In this document: one piece after another, positions 34,864 to 49,332 of the stretch | Layout: each line of letters opens with the position of its first letter | Position numbering within the stretch: the first letter of the stretch is position 1 | Assembly: GCA_033239125.1 (NCBI GenBank) | Contig: BSWB01000004.1 | Location: 29,199,501-29,263,500 of the forward strand | From: Fagopyrum homotropicum | Taxonomy: Eukaryota > Streptophyta > Magnoliopsida > Caryophyllales > Polygonaceae | DNA: 64,000 bases | Direction of reading: 5' to 3' | Made by a program: the position numbers and the translations under genes | The notes under the pieces: model-generated | Seen by the model: the letters and a program-made list of their open reading frames with translations, nothing else | The model's database searches: none | What the model was told of the DNA's origin: nothing

Positions 34864-36002
34864 ACACCTAGTTTTGTTGTAATCGTAGGTAAAATGGCAC
34901 GTTTTGCATAAATAAGGATCAAAAGGAGCTAAGGAGTCATTGGAGCTACATTCAGGAGCTTAAGGAATAATCCAGGAAGCATGACCATGGATTAAAGATT
35001 CACTTCGGACCAGATTTGAGAGATTTCACATTCAGTTGTGATTCACCTCGGTTGACTACGGAGTCACCTCGACCGAGGTGATCCAGAGGAGCCGACTCGA
35101 CCGAGGCGAACACCTGGGACGCGGCGAGAATATTTTATTCCTGGCTGAGATTTTTATCTTTGGAAAGAGGATCTTATATTTTTGGGCTGGGTTCCTGGAA
35201 GGAAGAAGATAAGTTTGCCCATATATTTTTACCTATTTTTATGGGAAGAGATCTTTCTAAGATATCTTATCTTGGGAGAGTAGTTTTCCTATAAAAAGGG
35301 TTGGATTTTCCACAAATCCATATCATGCTATACCACCGATTGTGTTGAGACATCCGCTGCAGCCATACTCCAGTTGGGAGATTTGAAGAACCATTTTGAA
35401 GGTTGAACGAAGAAAGTCTATAGCTTTTATAGTTTTTTGAAGGGTGTTTGTAAGATCATCTTAGATTCCCTTCTTTGTTGATTGTCTTGTTGGATTTCTA
35501 TCCAAGGAACGCTTGTTGGTTTTATAATTGATTCAGTTATTGAAGTCTTTCTCTTAAGGTTTTCTTGTTCAATTATTCTCTTTCTTCCCATATATTTGAT
35601 TATTACTATCATGATGATGAGTGGCTAATCTCTTTGTGTGATTCTAGGGTGATTGGCTGAAAGTTGTGGGAAAAACAATGATAGAATGATCTTAATCACA
35701 GTAGGACCCTGAAAGTTCGAGTCTTTACCTTAACGCTAAGCATCTCGCTCAGTCGATGAACATCTCGGCCGGGGTGGAATTTGGCTGACCGAGGTGACTT
35801 ATCTGATCCGAAACTGGGAGTTAAGTGTTAGAGTTTGCCAAATCCTATTCTTATTACACCTTTCCTGGTTCAATGCAAGCCTAGGATGAGACTTACCCGG
35901 TAATTCCTTTGTTTGTTTACCTAAGATCATAAGTGTAGGTAATAAAGGTTTATCCTTTATTGGGGTTTGAGTGTGCTTTCATCCCATCTTTGTGAGGAAT
36001 AT
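34864..36002 (+). repeat. B'-type LTR segment, array copy 3
   Basis: Same structure and filler junction as copies 1 and 2. Confidence 0.88.
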
Positions 36003-37473
36003 GCTAGCTTGAGGAATATGCACGAGGAAAGGAAGAATCACGGTTTTTCCCTAAACCACGCTCTAAAATACGGCCGTACTACATTCCACGTTCAAGTCCA
36101 CGGCCGTGGAACCTTGGCAAGGGAAGCGTTATTCATTCCAGTAACTTCTACGGCCGTGGAAGGTTTGTGTCAAACCGTGACACTTTCCACGCTCTAAATT
36201 ACGGTCGTGGAACCCTTCCACGACCGTGATCTTGGCGATCTTTTTCGCCACACTTTAAGCCACGATCTTCAATGCAATCGGGCCGGGCTTATATTTTATC
36301 TTACACTATAAAAGGACGGACGAAGAGAGATTCCTTCACCTTCGCTTACGCTTAGACGCGTTTCCCGCCTACGCTTGGAATTGCCCTAATTTCACATCTT
36401 GTGGAGATTGTGATTGAGAGATTTGCGTTCTACCATTGAAATTTCCGGATTGACGGAAGAGTTGAAGATTTGGAAGATTGTTCGTGAGAAGATTTCGCTT
36501 CTCATTTAGGTTTGATTTAGGAGACGGATTGACATCCCGTTCTCCCTTCTTATCTAATATTCGTGATTGTTTGCATTATTCCAAATCTATTGACGTTATT
36601 GTTCTTAATTTGTGAACTTGAGATTGATTTGAAAGTTATTGAAGGTTTTCCGAAGTTTTCATCTTTCATCCTTTTAAACCTTGAATTTGATATCAATATG
36701 ACTGTTGTTGGCTAAAACCCTTTAGCAATTCTAAGGTGAAGGGTTGATAGTTGTGGCTTAGATGATGATAGATCGATCGTAAACAGATTGAACCCTGAGA
36801 GTTAGAGAGAATCGACGACAACCTTAAACCACGGTCTTTTCTTGAGCTTCCACGGCCGTGGAACTCAAGAGCTACCCGTAATTTTGTGTTAGTTTACGAA
36901 CTTGCTTTTACTTTAATCCAAAGTCAAAGTTTTGCTTTAACTTAGTCTTGACTTGCCCTTTTCTAGGTGGTAGTGAAGCCTCAACAACCTCTACCTCGAT
37001 TGTGAGTGTCACAACCTCAATCGGTTTAGTTAGTCTTGATCCTTGGATTACAAGTTTGGGTATTTGACATTAATTCTTACCTTTAGAACCTTTCTATATT
37101 GAAGACTCAACAACCTTTATAGAGAGTGTCTTATAGATAAGTCATATAAGGTTTTTGGAACTTCACCGTACGATTACCTTACATTCGTATACCTTTGCAT
37201 ACCTTAACTTTGTCCTTATATCTTTAGTATATCTTGAGTCGATTGCCACAGCTTGATTCCTGTATCTTTAGGATTGTTGTTATCCCAATAATTCACAAAG
37301 CTCTTACATTTACTCGCTTGATAATCTATAACTGAATTTGTTCCCCCCAAATCCCTGTGTTCGATACTCTGGAATTCTTGCTCAACTATATCGATCCGTA
37401 CACTGCGGGTTCGCTTGCTTGATTTCTAGTTTTATAATTAAAGCTTATTTGCACGCACGCTAAGTGGCGAACA
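36003..37473 (+). repeat. A-LTR segment, array copy 4
   Basis: As copies 2 and 3; has CAGCTTGATTCC where the other array copies read CAACTTGATTCC. Confidence 0.92.
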
Positions 37474-37737
37474 CTAGCGTAGCTCTAGTACTAGCTAAAA
37501 GTCCATCTACAGTAAAACCTAAAGTCCATACTAAGCATACTGAGATCCGCGGTAGTAGTGGTGGTCAGCCGTACTTTTCTATTCCCAACCAAACTATGCA
37601 TGCATTTGAAAACCAAAAATTTTCTTTTTAAAACTCAGACCCCTTTTCGGGTTCTGCTTAAAACTTATTCGGTCTTTCAGAAGATTTCAAGTGCCATTGT
37701 TGCCAACCTAGAGCTCTGATAACATGTTGTAACACCC

Positions 37738-40335
<2,598 letters not shown>

Positions 40336-41960
40336 ACACCTAGTTTTGTTGTAATCGTAGGTAAAATGGCACGTTTTGCATAAAAAAGGATCAAAAGGAG
40401 CTAAGGAGTCATTGGAGCTACATTCAGGAGCTTAAGGAATAATCCAGGAAGCATGACCATGGATTAAAGATTCACTTCGGACCAGATTTGAGAGATTTCA
40501 CATTCAGTTGTGATTCACCTCGGTTGACTACGGAGTCACCTCGACCGAGGTGATCCAGAGGAGCCGACTCGACCGAGGCGAACACCTGGGACGCGGCGAG
40601 AATATTTTATTCCTGGCTGAGATTTTTATCTTTGGAAAGAGGATCTTATATTTTTGGGCTGGGTTCCTGGAAGGAAGAAGATAAGTTTGCCCATATATTT
40701 TTACCTATTTTTATGGGAAGAGATCTTTCTAAGATATCTTATCTTGGGAGAGTAGTTTTCCTATAAAAAGGGTTGGATTTTCCACAAATCCATATCATGC
40801 TATACCACCGATTGTGTTGAGACATCCGCTGCAGCCATACTCCAGTTGGGAGATTTGAAGAACCATTTTAAAGGTTGAACGAAGAAAGTCTATAGCTTTT
40901 ATAGTTTTTTGAAGGGTGTTTGTAAGATCATCTTAGATTCCCTTCTTTGTTGATTGTCTTGTTGGATTTCTATCCAAGGAACGCTTGTTGGTTTTATAAT
41001 TGATTCAGTTATTGAAGTCTTTCTCTTAAGGTTTTCTTGTTCAATTATTCTCTTTCTTCCCATATATTTGATTATAACTATCATGATGATGAGTGGCTAA
41101 TCTCTTTGTGTGATTCTAGGGTGATTGGCTGAAAGTTGTGGGAAAAACAATGATAGAATGATCTTAATCACAGTAGGGCCCTGAAAGTTCGAGTCTTTAC
41201 CTTAACGCTAAGCATCTCGCTCAGTCGATGAACATCTCGGTCGGGGTGGAATTTGGCTGACCGAGGTGACTTATTTGATCCGAAACTGGGAGTTAAGTGT
41301 TAGAGTTTGCCAAATCCTATTCTTATTACACCTTTCCTGGATCAATGCAAGCCTAGGATGAGACTTACCCGGTAATTCCTTTGTTTGTTTACCTAAGATC
41401 ATAAGTGTAGGTAATAAAGGTTTATCCTTTATTGGGGTTTGAGTGTGCTTTCATCCCATCTTTGTGAGTTAGCCTGAGACTTACCCGGTAAAGGTTGATT
41501 CTATTTCCTTAGGTGGTGTGTTAGTTTGAGGTTATAGTTCTTTATCTTAATTCCTTGAGACTTACCCGGTAATAGGAGTTACGGTTTGGGATTAACGAGT
41601 AGTGAGACTTACCCGGTGATCTATTCCACTTTAGTAATACCTTCCCTTTGAAAAAACCTCAGCTTTGTCCGCTTATCTTTAGATCTTGAGTTGGAACCAC
41701 AACTAGATGCTTTAATCCCTAGAATTGCATGTTTCCTTTATTGACTTTTTATCATCTTTGATTGTTTTAATTGCTTTTGTGGTTAGTAATTGCTAAAGCT
41801 TACCTATTCCGACTTTGTTTCACTAAGTCCTTGTGATGGACCCCTAGAATTCCTTGCTTTTTACTACGATTGACCCGTACACTGCGGGTTCGCATCCTTG
41901 TTTTAAGCTTACATCTAGGGTTATAAATTTAAAGCTTGCACACACCGTTTGGAGCGAACA
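40336..41960 (+). repeat. B' LTR, last copy, running to its natural 3' end
   Basis: Past the point where the array junction occurs in other copies (41468) it continues as B-type LTR with further GAGACTTACCCGGTAA repeats and the terminal GGAGCGAACA. The next bases (ATTGC) are not a primer site, so this is the outer end of B' against element F and its right target duplication should be ATTGC. Confidence 0.85.
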
Positions 41961-42685
41961 ATTGCCTCGAGGTATGATGAGTTTGAAGTGTACAAGTGAT
42001 TCTCCAAGGCAAGGTCTTGACCGCATATTTAGGGACAATGTAAAGAGTAATAGCATACATGTCTCGTTAGTAAATCAGTGGGGAGTGAGGTAATTCCTTC
42101 ATTAATGGGGACTTACTAAAAAAAAAAAATTTAGGAAACATAATATCAAAGTTTGGTTTGACAAGAACCAAAGCCAACGGGGTAAATTGGAAGTTCGATC
42201 TTATTTGATAGAGAAATCAAAGGGAAAATAATAGAAATGTTGTATTGTGAGATACCCGAAAAGGAAGTTGAGTTCTGATATATCGACCTTTTAGATCTTA
42301 GCGCGAGTTGGAGAAGTGTCTTATAAGCTGGCATTACCGCCAAGAGTAGAGAATGTTCACCCGGTGTTTCATGTGTCCCAGACGGAAGATAGTATCTTTG
42401 GTTGAATTTTACGCCGAGCTAGTAGCTTTGATAGAATCGACGGGTTAGACCTAGTTATTTTCCTGGTTGAGTTATGGGCATATGTGATGTTATGTGTAGT
42501 TTGTGACGTGTGCGAGAATGTGCTTTATGACCTGATATATCTTGCGGTGGTAGTTTAAGTAGATGATGTGTCTAGATTAGAAGGTTTAAGCCTTCTTAGT
42601 TTGAGAGTTCATACCTCGGCCTTATAGACCGGTAAGTTCGTCGCATAGCAAGTTTAGGGCCGAAACTTGTTTTTAGGGGATCTAA
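41961..42685 (+). pseudogene. Element F decayed pol tail, 3' UTR and polypurine tract
   Basis: At about 42280-42390 the DNA is similar to the integrase C-terminal region of element C (matching the parts that encode FEILERVGEVAYRLALPP and VHPVFHVSQ) but with frame breaks. Upstream, 41961-42280 holds no recognisable frame and one poly-A run at 42118. Downstream, CAAGTTT-AGGGCCG-AAACTTG (42649-42669) forms the pre-polypurine hairpin seen in other chromoviruses here, followed by TTTTAGGGGATCTAA and the LTR. The left part of F lies beyond the nest. Confidence 0.6.
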
Positions 42686-45518
42686 TGTAACGCCAAAATT
42701 TTGGCGCGCTTTCGATTTTTTATTTTATTTTATTATTTTTATCGATATTTTATTAGATTTAATATTTTATTAAAAGTATTTTAAGACGTAAAATATGTTT
42801 CGGACTATATTTATATTTTTGACTATGTTCTCGTATATCCGTATTATTACGGAAAAGTTCGAAAAATCTTTCCGACTCGAAAATCCCGTTCAGGAGATTT
42901 TAAAATGAGTCTATTCTATCTTTTTTCTTTTCTTCTTTTATTTCTTTTTCCTTTTTCTTTTCTCCCTCTATCTTCCTCGCTGGTGAGCAGACAAAGGACC
43001 CGACCCCTCGCTTCTCACCCGACCCCTCGCTTTTGGTCATCTGCTGGACAACTCTGCACAAGGACACATCTGTTGTGCCTATTATCTTCTTTTTCCCTCA
43101 CGCAAGCCAGCCCCAAAAGCTCTTCATTCTCTCCCCAACCCTTTATTCTCTGCACATCGAGTTTCACTAGGAGGCGGCACAACAGGTTCGTTTGAGAAGT
43201 TTCCGCCACTAGAGAGGGAGTTGCAGCATCGGGAACCACCGGAGAGGAAGCGACACCACCTGGAAACCGCCGCCTCGAGCCAACGGAGGACCAGCAGGCC
43301 GGGAGCGCCCTCTCCTTTCCCCTGCTCTCGGTTTTATTTTGTTGCGAGGAGGGACATCCGCTGCCGCCTGGAGGCCGCCGCTCCTCCTCCGCCTGCACCG
43401 CGTGGCCGCTTCTCCTCTCCTCCGCTTGCGCAGCTGCCGGAGCCCTTTCCCCCTTTCCCTCTGGCATGTGCAATTTAAGGGTTGTAAAATCTGCTTGGTT
43501 ATTTTGTAATTGAACCCAGATCTACAACCCAAACCAAGCGGAGCAACCGGGAGCCCAACGCCTTGCCGCCTCCATCGCCTGCCGGAGCCATGAAGCAACC
43601 GCCGGAGTTGTATTCATCCCCTTCCGCCTCCCTCACAGCTCCCTCTTTCTGCTAATATGCGTGTTCAGATGTTGAAGAAGAAGTTCTTCAGTATTTCAAA
43701 TCGGGCCCCTATTATTTGGTATAATTGCATTCCGGCCCTGTTGATTTAAATAAATACAGATTGTACAACTTTTTAATAATTGCAGTTTTGACCCATATTT
43801 TTAGAATGTTAATAGTATACCCTCCTGCAGAAATTATTTACATAAATGGAACCATATATTATTTGTGGTTTATGACCAAAATTTGGAGATTTAACTATTA
43901 TGCCCTTTGTTGGATTATTTTCCGAATATGGCCCAAAGTTTTACTTGCGAGTTATGACCCAAGTTTCTACATGGTTAATTTTGCCCCAAAAATGTATTAG
44001 CGGTTTTAACCTTGGTTTTGGAAAAACGAGTTTTAACTTAAGTTTTATGTAAGTTACATATCCCGTTCAAATTTAGCATATTAGCTAAATTTGCTTAGCT
44101 TTGGTTTTAGGTCCGGAAGAGCCCCGATAAAGGACTAATGAGTCCAAGTTCGATTTCCGTCTTTTGACGTCACGTGAGTACCCTCTCCCTCGAGATTATG
44201 TATTTACTCGATCTAGTTATGTTAAGTTTTAGTATCATGCTAGGTTGGATCTAGCATAACTTAGAGTGAATACCATGTAGTGGTTATTGATCTTAGGTGA
44301 GTTTTGTGGATTGTGAAATGTTGTAAGGCTTGAGGAGTTGATATTATCTAGTGAGGTTATTTATGGCTTTAAGTTGTATGTTGAGCTGATGAGAATTTAG
44401 GGGTTGAGGTTGAATGATTGTTGAGGTTGAGATTGTAAGTTTATAGTTGTGAGTTATGATCTTGCGAGATCCGAGGGTTTAGAAGTCTTAGGACTTCTAG
44501 CTTCTGTTGAGTGTGATGTGAGCATGAGGGATTCTAGGATGCGGTCCTAGAATTGAGAGTCAAACGGTCTTGCCTAGATCATTTGTATAGAAGTCTAAGA
44601 CTTCTATTGTGAGTGGGTTGTTGTTGATATAATCATCTTCTTGTGAGCAGGTTATGGGCTTCCTCCCTAAGGAAGCGAGAGTGTTGTGAGTTGAGTGTGA
44701 TGACGAGGTAAGTCTCCTGACTTACTTAGCTCGTATTCCTTGTATTAGCATTGATGTGTGTTTGGTGGTGTGTGTTTATTGTTTATTGTTTATAACAACT
44801 AAACCGGAATTAGGATTACCGACCTTTATACTATTTTTGCCCAAGTGTATGATAACGGGCAGTGACAACTTGTCAAGCTCCCGCGAGAGCTAGGAGGTTC
44901 TCGGCGACTATCCCGTGCTAGTAGACGGTCAGATGCATCAGTACCATTCCATGCCGGTAAGTAGGGACCGAGGCGAGTTTCGGTGACTCTCGTGTCACAA
45001 CCTAAGTTGAATTAGAACGGGATACGACTTAATAATAATAAAGATAATAAACCGGATTGGTGTGCATTTACGCATGTTGTGTGCTTGCGGTGTTCTACTT
45101 GTGTATGTGTCTTTCCCATTAATTCCAATGCTATGAATATGAGATAACGGTTTTATACCGATTGTTGTAGATTGCCTTGCAAGTTAGGAACGCGGCCGAG
45201 AGATCCGGAAAAGTGGGCAGCCAGGGTCCGTACATTTTAGAAAGGGTTTTTGGATAGAGTTGAGTTGTGTTTTGTCCTTCGATAGTTGTGTTTTGTATGC
45301 CGTGTATTTGGCGTTCGGGTTTTGTGTTGTATCTCGGCTGAAGTCTTTGGGTTGTTCGGTTTCGGGTTTCATTGCATTGCATAAAAATGTATTTCATTTT
45401 GGCCTTTATTTGTGCGTTGTTGCAAGATCCAGTGAAATTGTTGTCAAGCTAAGGGTCGGGACCCATTGTGAGGTCCCAACTTGTAGCATCCCGAGTCCCG
45501 CGGATTCGGGGTGTTACA
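42686..45518 (+). repeat. Element F 3' LTR (chromovirus type)
   Basis: Runs TGTAACGCCAAAA...GGGTGTTACA, 2833 bp, directly followed by C pol sequence, so F is inserted in C. It has a GC-rich stretch at about 43000-43640 and the shared CCCAAGTGTATGATAACGGG block near 44840. The ORFs here (for example 43015-43473) overlap on both strands, show no family signal and look like LTR noise. Confidence 0.8.
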
Positions 45519-46168
45519 CACAGTTGCAGAGAGACTTGGCTTGGTTGGAGATAGAGATTCAGTTTCCCGATACTGATAGTCAGTTGGCTACTTTGGAGTT
45601 ACTTCCTCATCTGTTGGATGAGATCCGACAGAAGCAGGAGACTTGCCCGACTTTGACTAGGATTCGAGACAGGATGTATTGAGACGAGGCCCCACATTTC
45701 ACTATTTGTGCAGATGGAGTGATGAGATGTCAAGACCGCGTTTGTGTGCCGTCAGACAGTGAGTTGAGACAGAGGATATTAGGTGAGGTTCATGCTACCC
45801 CATACTCAGTACATCCTGGAGCGATTAAGATGTACAAGGATGTGAGACGGTCCTTCTAGTGGGGAGGTTTGAAGCCCGATGTGAGTCGGTATGTAGCTCA
45901 GTGCGTGACCTGCCAGCAGGTCAAGATTGAGCATCGTAGGTCCGGAGGAGAGCTCCACCCACTTCCAGTACCACAGTGGAAGTGGGAGGATATATCTATG
46001 GTTTTTGTCACAGGTTTGAGACTCAGCAGAGGATTTGATGCTATTTGGGTAGTGGTAGACCGCCTGACGAAGACCGCACGTTTCATTCCGATTAAAGAAA
46101 ACGTGGCCGGTGAGTCGTCTAGCTGATGAGTTCACCAGACACATTGTGAGACTCCATGGAGTACCGAG
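45519..46168 (+). pseudogene. pol: Element C pol: RNase H-integrase junction and integrase, 5' part
   Basis: A frame beginning LQRDLAWLEIEIQF gives the linker after RNase H, then the integrase zinc region (VHATPYSVHPG, then CVTCQQVK) and the first catalytic Asp (VVVDRLTKTARFIPI). It is broken by TGA 45680-45682, TAG 45857-45859 (where Trp is expected before GGLKPD) and a +1 frameshift near 46100-46118. After the shift the correct frame reads LADEFTRHIVRLHGVP and stops at the insertion of D. The first codons appear joined to a chance frame in the F LTR. Confidence 0.85.
46164..46168 (+). repeat. Target-site duplication CCGAG, left copy (element D)
   Basis: CCGAG precedes TGTAACACCCC and is repeated at 56694-56698. 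Confidence 0.95.
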
Positions 46169-49100
46169 TGTAACACCCCAAATTTTCGGAACTCGGGGAG
46201 CTACTGGTTAGGACCTCACAATGGGTCCCGACCTTGGTGTAACAACAACATTACTTTGATCTTACAACAAGGCACAAATGTACTTAAAACAATTTCGAAA
46301 TATCATATTTTTATTGTATGAATGTACACATGTGACAGCCTTACAAAACATAAACATATACATAACATGCAGGCTTTATGGGAAACTCCCCCGTCCCCAT
46401 CTAATGAGTACGTGGACCCGGCTGACCATCCGTTCCGGATCACTCTGCAACTGTCTATCTCTACGAATCTACAACACGGATAAACCGTTAGCTAACAATC
46501 CAAATATAAGAAGAATAAGGATAGCACAAACACAAACAAGGTAACATAAACAATCATCATGCTGGCACACAATCCGGTTATTATCTAGTAGTTAAGTGAT
46601 TCACCTTATTCCATTTTACAGTTGTGGCACGAGAAATCTTAAGAGTTCTCACCTCCGTTCCTTATCCAACTGGGTGTAGGTCTAGCTTACCTCCGCCGGT
46701 AGCATCACTACAAACCGAGTGTGGACTAGTCCCTAAAGAAACCCCCAACGCCCTCAGGCTAACTGAGCAGAATGCCACCGCCCGTTACTCTTAGGCCAAA
46801 GTATAGGTCGGTAGATAATTATTACTAAAATATAACTATAAACATTTCATTCACGCACCACTACCATTATCCACACTCATATCTAGAAGTCAGCTAAGTA
46901 AGCCCAAAGGACTTACCTGAATTCAAACATAATCTCGTTATCTCGACTCGGTCTGTAACCGCAGGAACTCAACCGCCTGTTATAAAAGACAAGTGGATCA
47001 ATAATGTATCCCGTTTAATTAGAAGCCTCTGACTTCTAAGATATTTAACTCTATCATCAAACAAGTTACCAAAATACCCTTATACAGGTAAATGACTATT
47101 TTACCCCTAGTCCCGAAACTTTATAAAATCTCGTAGTATGTAATTAAATCCTTACTTGACACTAACTATCATATTCTAACTCTTAAAAATGAGTTTAGGT
47201 CAAAACTAGAACATTACATGTTTTCTTACCCTACTCGAAAAGGTCACTAGGATCCGACTTTGGCCCTAGATATGAAGTCCGAATAAAATTTTAAAAATTC
47301 CGAAAAAATTCTCAGGGATATCTATGACATGCATACTAACCATAGGGCGGAGATCTCTTCAAATTTCCCAACAACCATCTCTGCAAAATTATCCAAAGTT
47401 GGTTCCCAACTCACATTCTATACTTAGCCAATTTATGGGCAGGTTTTCAAACTCCACAACCAACCAACTTTGAGCCTCTATAACTCTAAATCCCACCGTT
47501 GGATATATCCCAACTTTTGGCATTTTAACCTATACATGGCACTAAACAACATATTGAAAAATGAACGGTGGATCATGCTTCTAAGGGTTCGAAAAAGAGG
47601 CCTGAACATGACTGCTTAACACAGTTTTTGGAAATTTGAAGAGATATTGGAAGAGATCACAACTTCGAAACTCACCAGCCTCACTCAACGATTTATTCTA
47701 GTACCCATAAGATCACAAGTTCGACCCCTGTTATGAACGAACAGAAGCATGGATTAGTCTTCATTTCTCCTCCCTAGTATCAACCTAGGAGATGAGTTGC
47801 TTATTGCTTGTCAGCGACGAACCCGGAGGCTGCCTTGGCTCAACGTCCGTAGCTCCTGGGTAGTGGTGTGTGGAGCATTGGTTGGCACCTCCTATCGTCA
47901 CATTCAGAACGCAAAGGTAAGACATGAAGAACTAGGGAAGAAGAGAGTACATACAGATGCTTACTGTGGTGCACAAGTGTTGTTTTCCTGGTATTGTCGA
48001 TAGAGGAAGGTGTTTGAGTGTAGTAGCAGTCCTTTGGCTGCAAGAGAGCGGAGATGTCTCTTTGGTTCACAAAGGTCTATGTGTTGCACATCGTGGTTAT
48101 AAATCCGATAGGTAAAGCATGGGGAAGAAGATAGGGAGGAGCGGAGATGTCTCTGCGTGTGTGGACAGACTTGAGTGCGACCACTAGTACGGTTGAAGAG
48201 ATCGGCTGCTAGTGTGTACTAGGGTTGATGGCTCCTCCAGGCGTCACTATTAGGATGGGCACAGGGTAGAACTCGGTACACCAGGAAGAAGGGAAGGCGG
48301 AAATGGCTGGTGAAGCAAGGGTACGCAATGTAGAGACTAGACAGGAGGCGCATGCTGATTTTGGAGAGCGAAGAAGGTGGCTATGCATTGATGTTCATTG
48401 AGGATCCAAACGTTGTTACTGTCACCAGTGTATGAGACTAAGAGGGAGGGTATACTCCGTAGCATGAAGGCATGGGTAGTGACTGAACGTGGATACGGTT
48501 GTAGGCCAGGAAAGTTGCAGATCTGGTGCTTGAAGGAAAGGTAACCACTGGTGTGGGGAGAAGATAGATCGTGTGAATGAAGGTTGAGTGTAATGTTCCC
48601 TGCAACGTGATCAACTGTATAAGGCAAGTGTGTACAACGCCCTGGACACGCTGCACCTGGACGTGAATTGGTAGGAAGGAGGAGCCTGCAGATCCGGAAA
48701 ATAGGGGAAAGGAGATCCCATGGATCCGGCTGGATGTGTGGGCTTCTGGATGGTTACAGGAGGTTGCACTTCACTGCTGGGCTGGCCCGTCCGGGGTGGT
48801 AGTATTGTTGGGCTGGGTGAATCAAGTGCTGAGTATATGGGCTATCACAAGACCCAGCTGGCACGTTAAAAGGTGGCAAAACAAGGCTGGGATCATCATG
48901 TGGTAAAATCTTGTCGTGGCTTTGTCGAGCTTGTCAAAGACGTTGTCATGGCCTCGTCAAAAGAACGTCATGACTTTGTCAAGGACATGTCATGATATAA
49001 ACTAGGGTTGATAGATTAGGGTTTGATATAAAATTCTATCATTTTATGTGAAGTGAGGTTACATAAAATGATGAAATTTTTGAGATAGTGTACTACTAGG

Positions 49101-49332
49101 TAGATAGAGGAAATCAACGGATTAAACTCCGGTTTGTTACGGAATTAAATGAAATGAAAAATTCCGGATATTACATCAGAGCCCCCTTAAAATAAGTTTC
49201 GTCCCGAAACTTAAAAGAAGACTCGTAACATTAGAGGTCATACAAAAGAACTAAAGCGCCGGAAAGAGGTCCCAACGGTCGAGTTCTAATTTGTTTCCAA
49301 AATAGCCGAAAGAAATATTTCCGGGTATTACA
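46169..49332 (-). repeat. Element D 3' LTR (left copy)
   Basis: On the minus strand it starts TGTAATACCCGG. About 160 bp in, the LTR contains a second polypurine-like tract plus a second LTR-like start (ATTACATCAGAGCCCCC, 49168-49184, and AAGTTTCG-TCC-CGAAACTT just beyond), as if an older 3' end had been absorbed into U3. A 12-bp hairpin (49038-49072) and an AAACCCTAA telo-box (about 49012-49024) follow. Plus-strand 46278-48656 frames are noise. Confidence 0.85.
48895..48995. repeat. Short degenerate repeats (TTGTCAAGAC/GTCATGAC) in D LTR
   Basis: At least seven imperfect copies of a 10-15-bp unit built from TTGTC and GTCATG occur in about 100 bp. The right LTR has the same block (about 56265-56365). 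Confidence 0.6.

Noticed and set aside
43015..43598. Overlapping frames of 85-152 codons in the F LTR as host genes
   Set aside because: They overlap on both strands in GC-rich LTR sequence with low-complexity Arg/Pro/Gly content and no family signal.
45806..46144. Minus-strand frames over the C integrase
   Set aside because: Shadow of the plus-strand integrase, whose motifs are clear.
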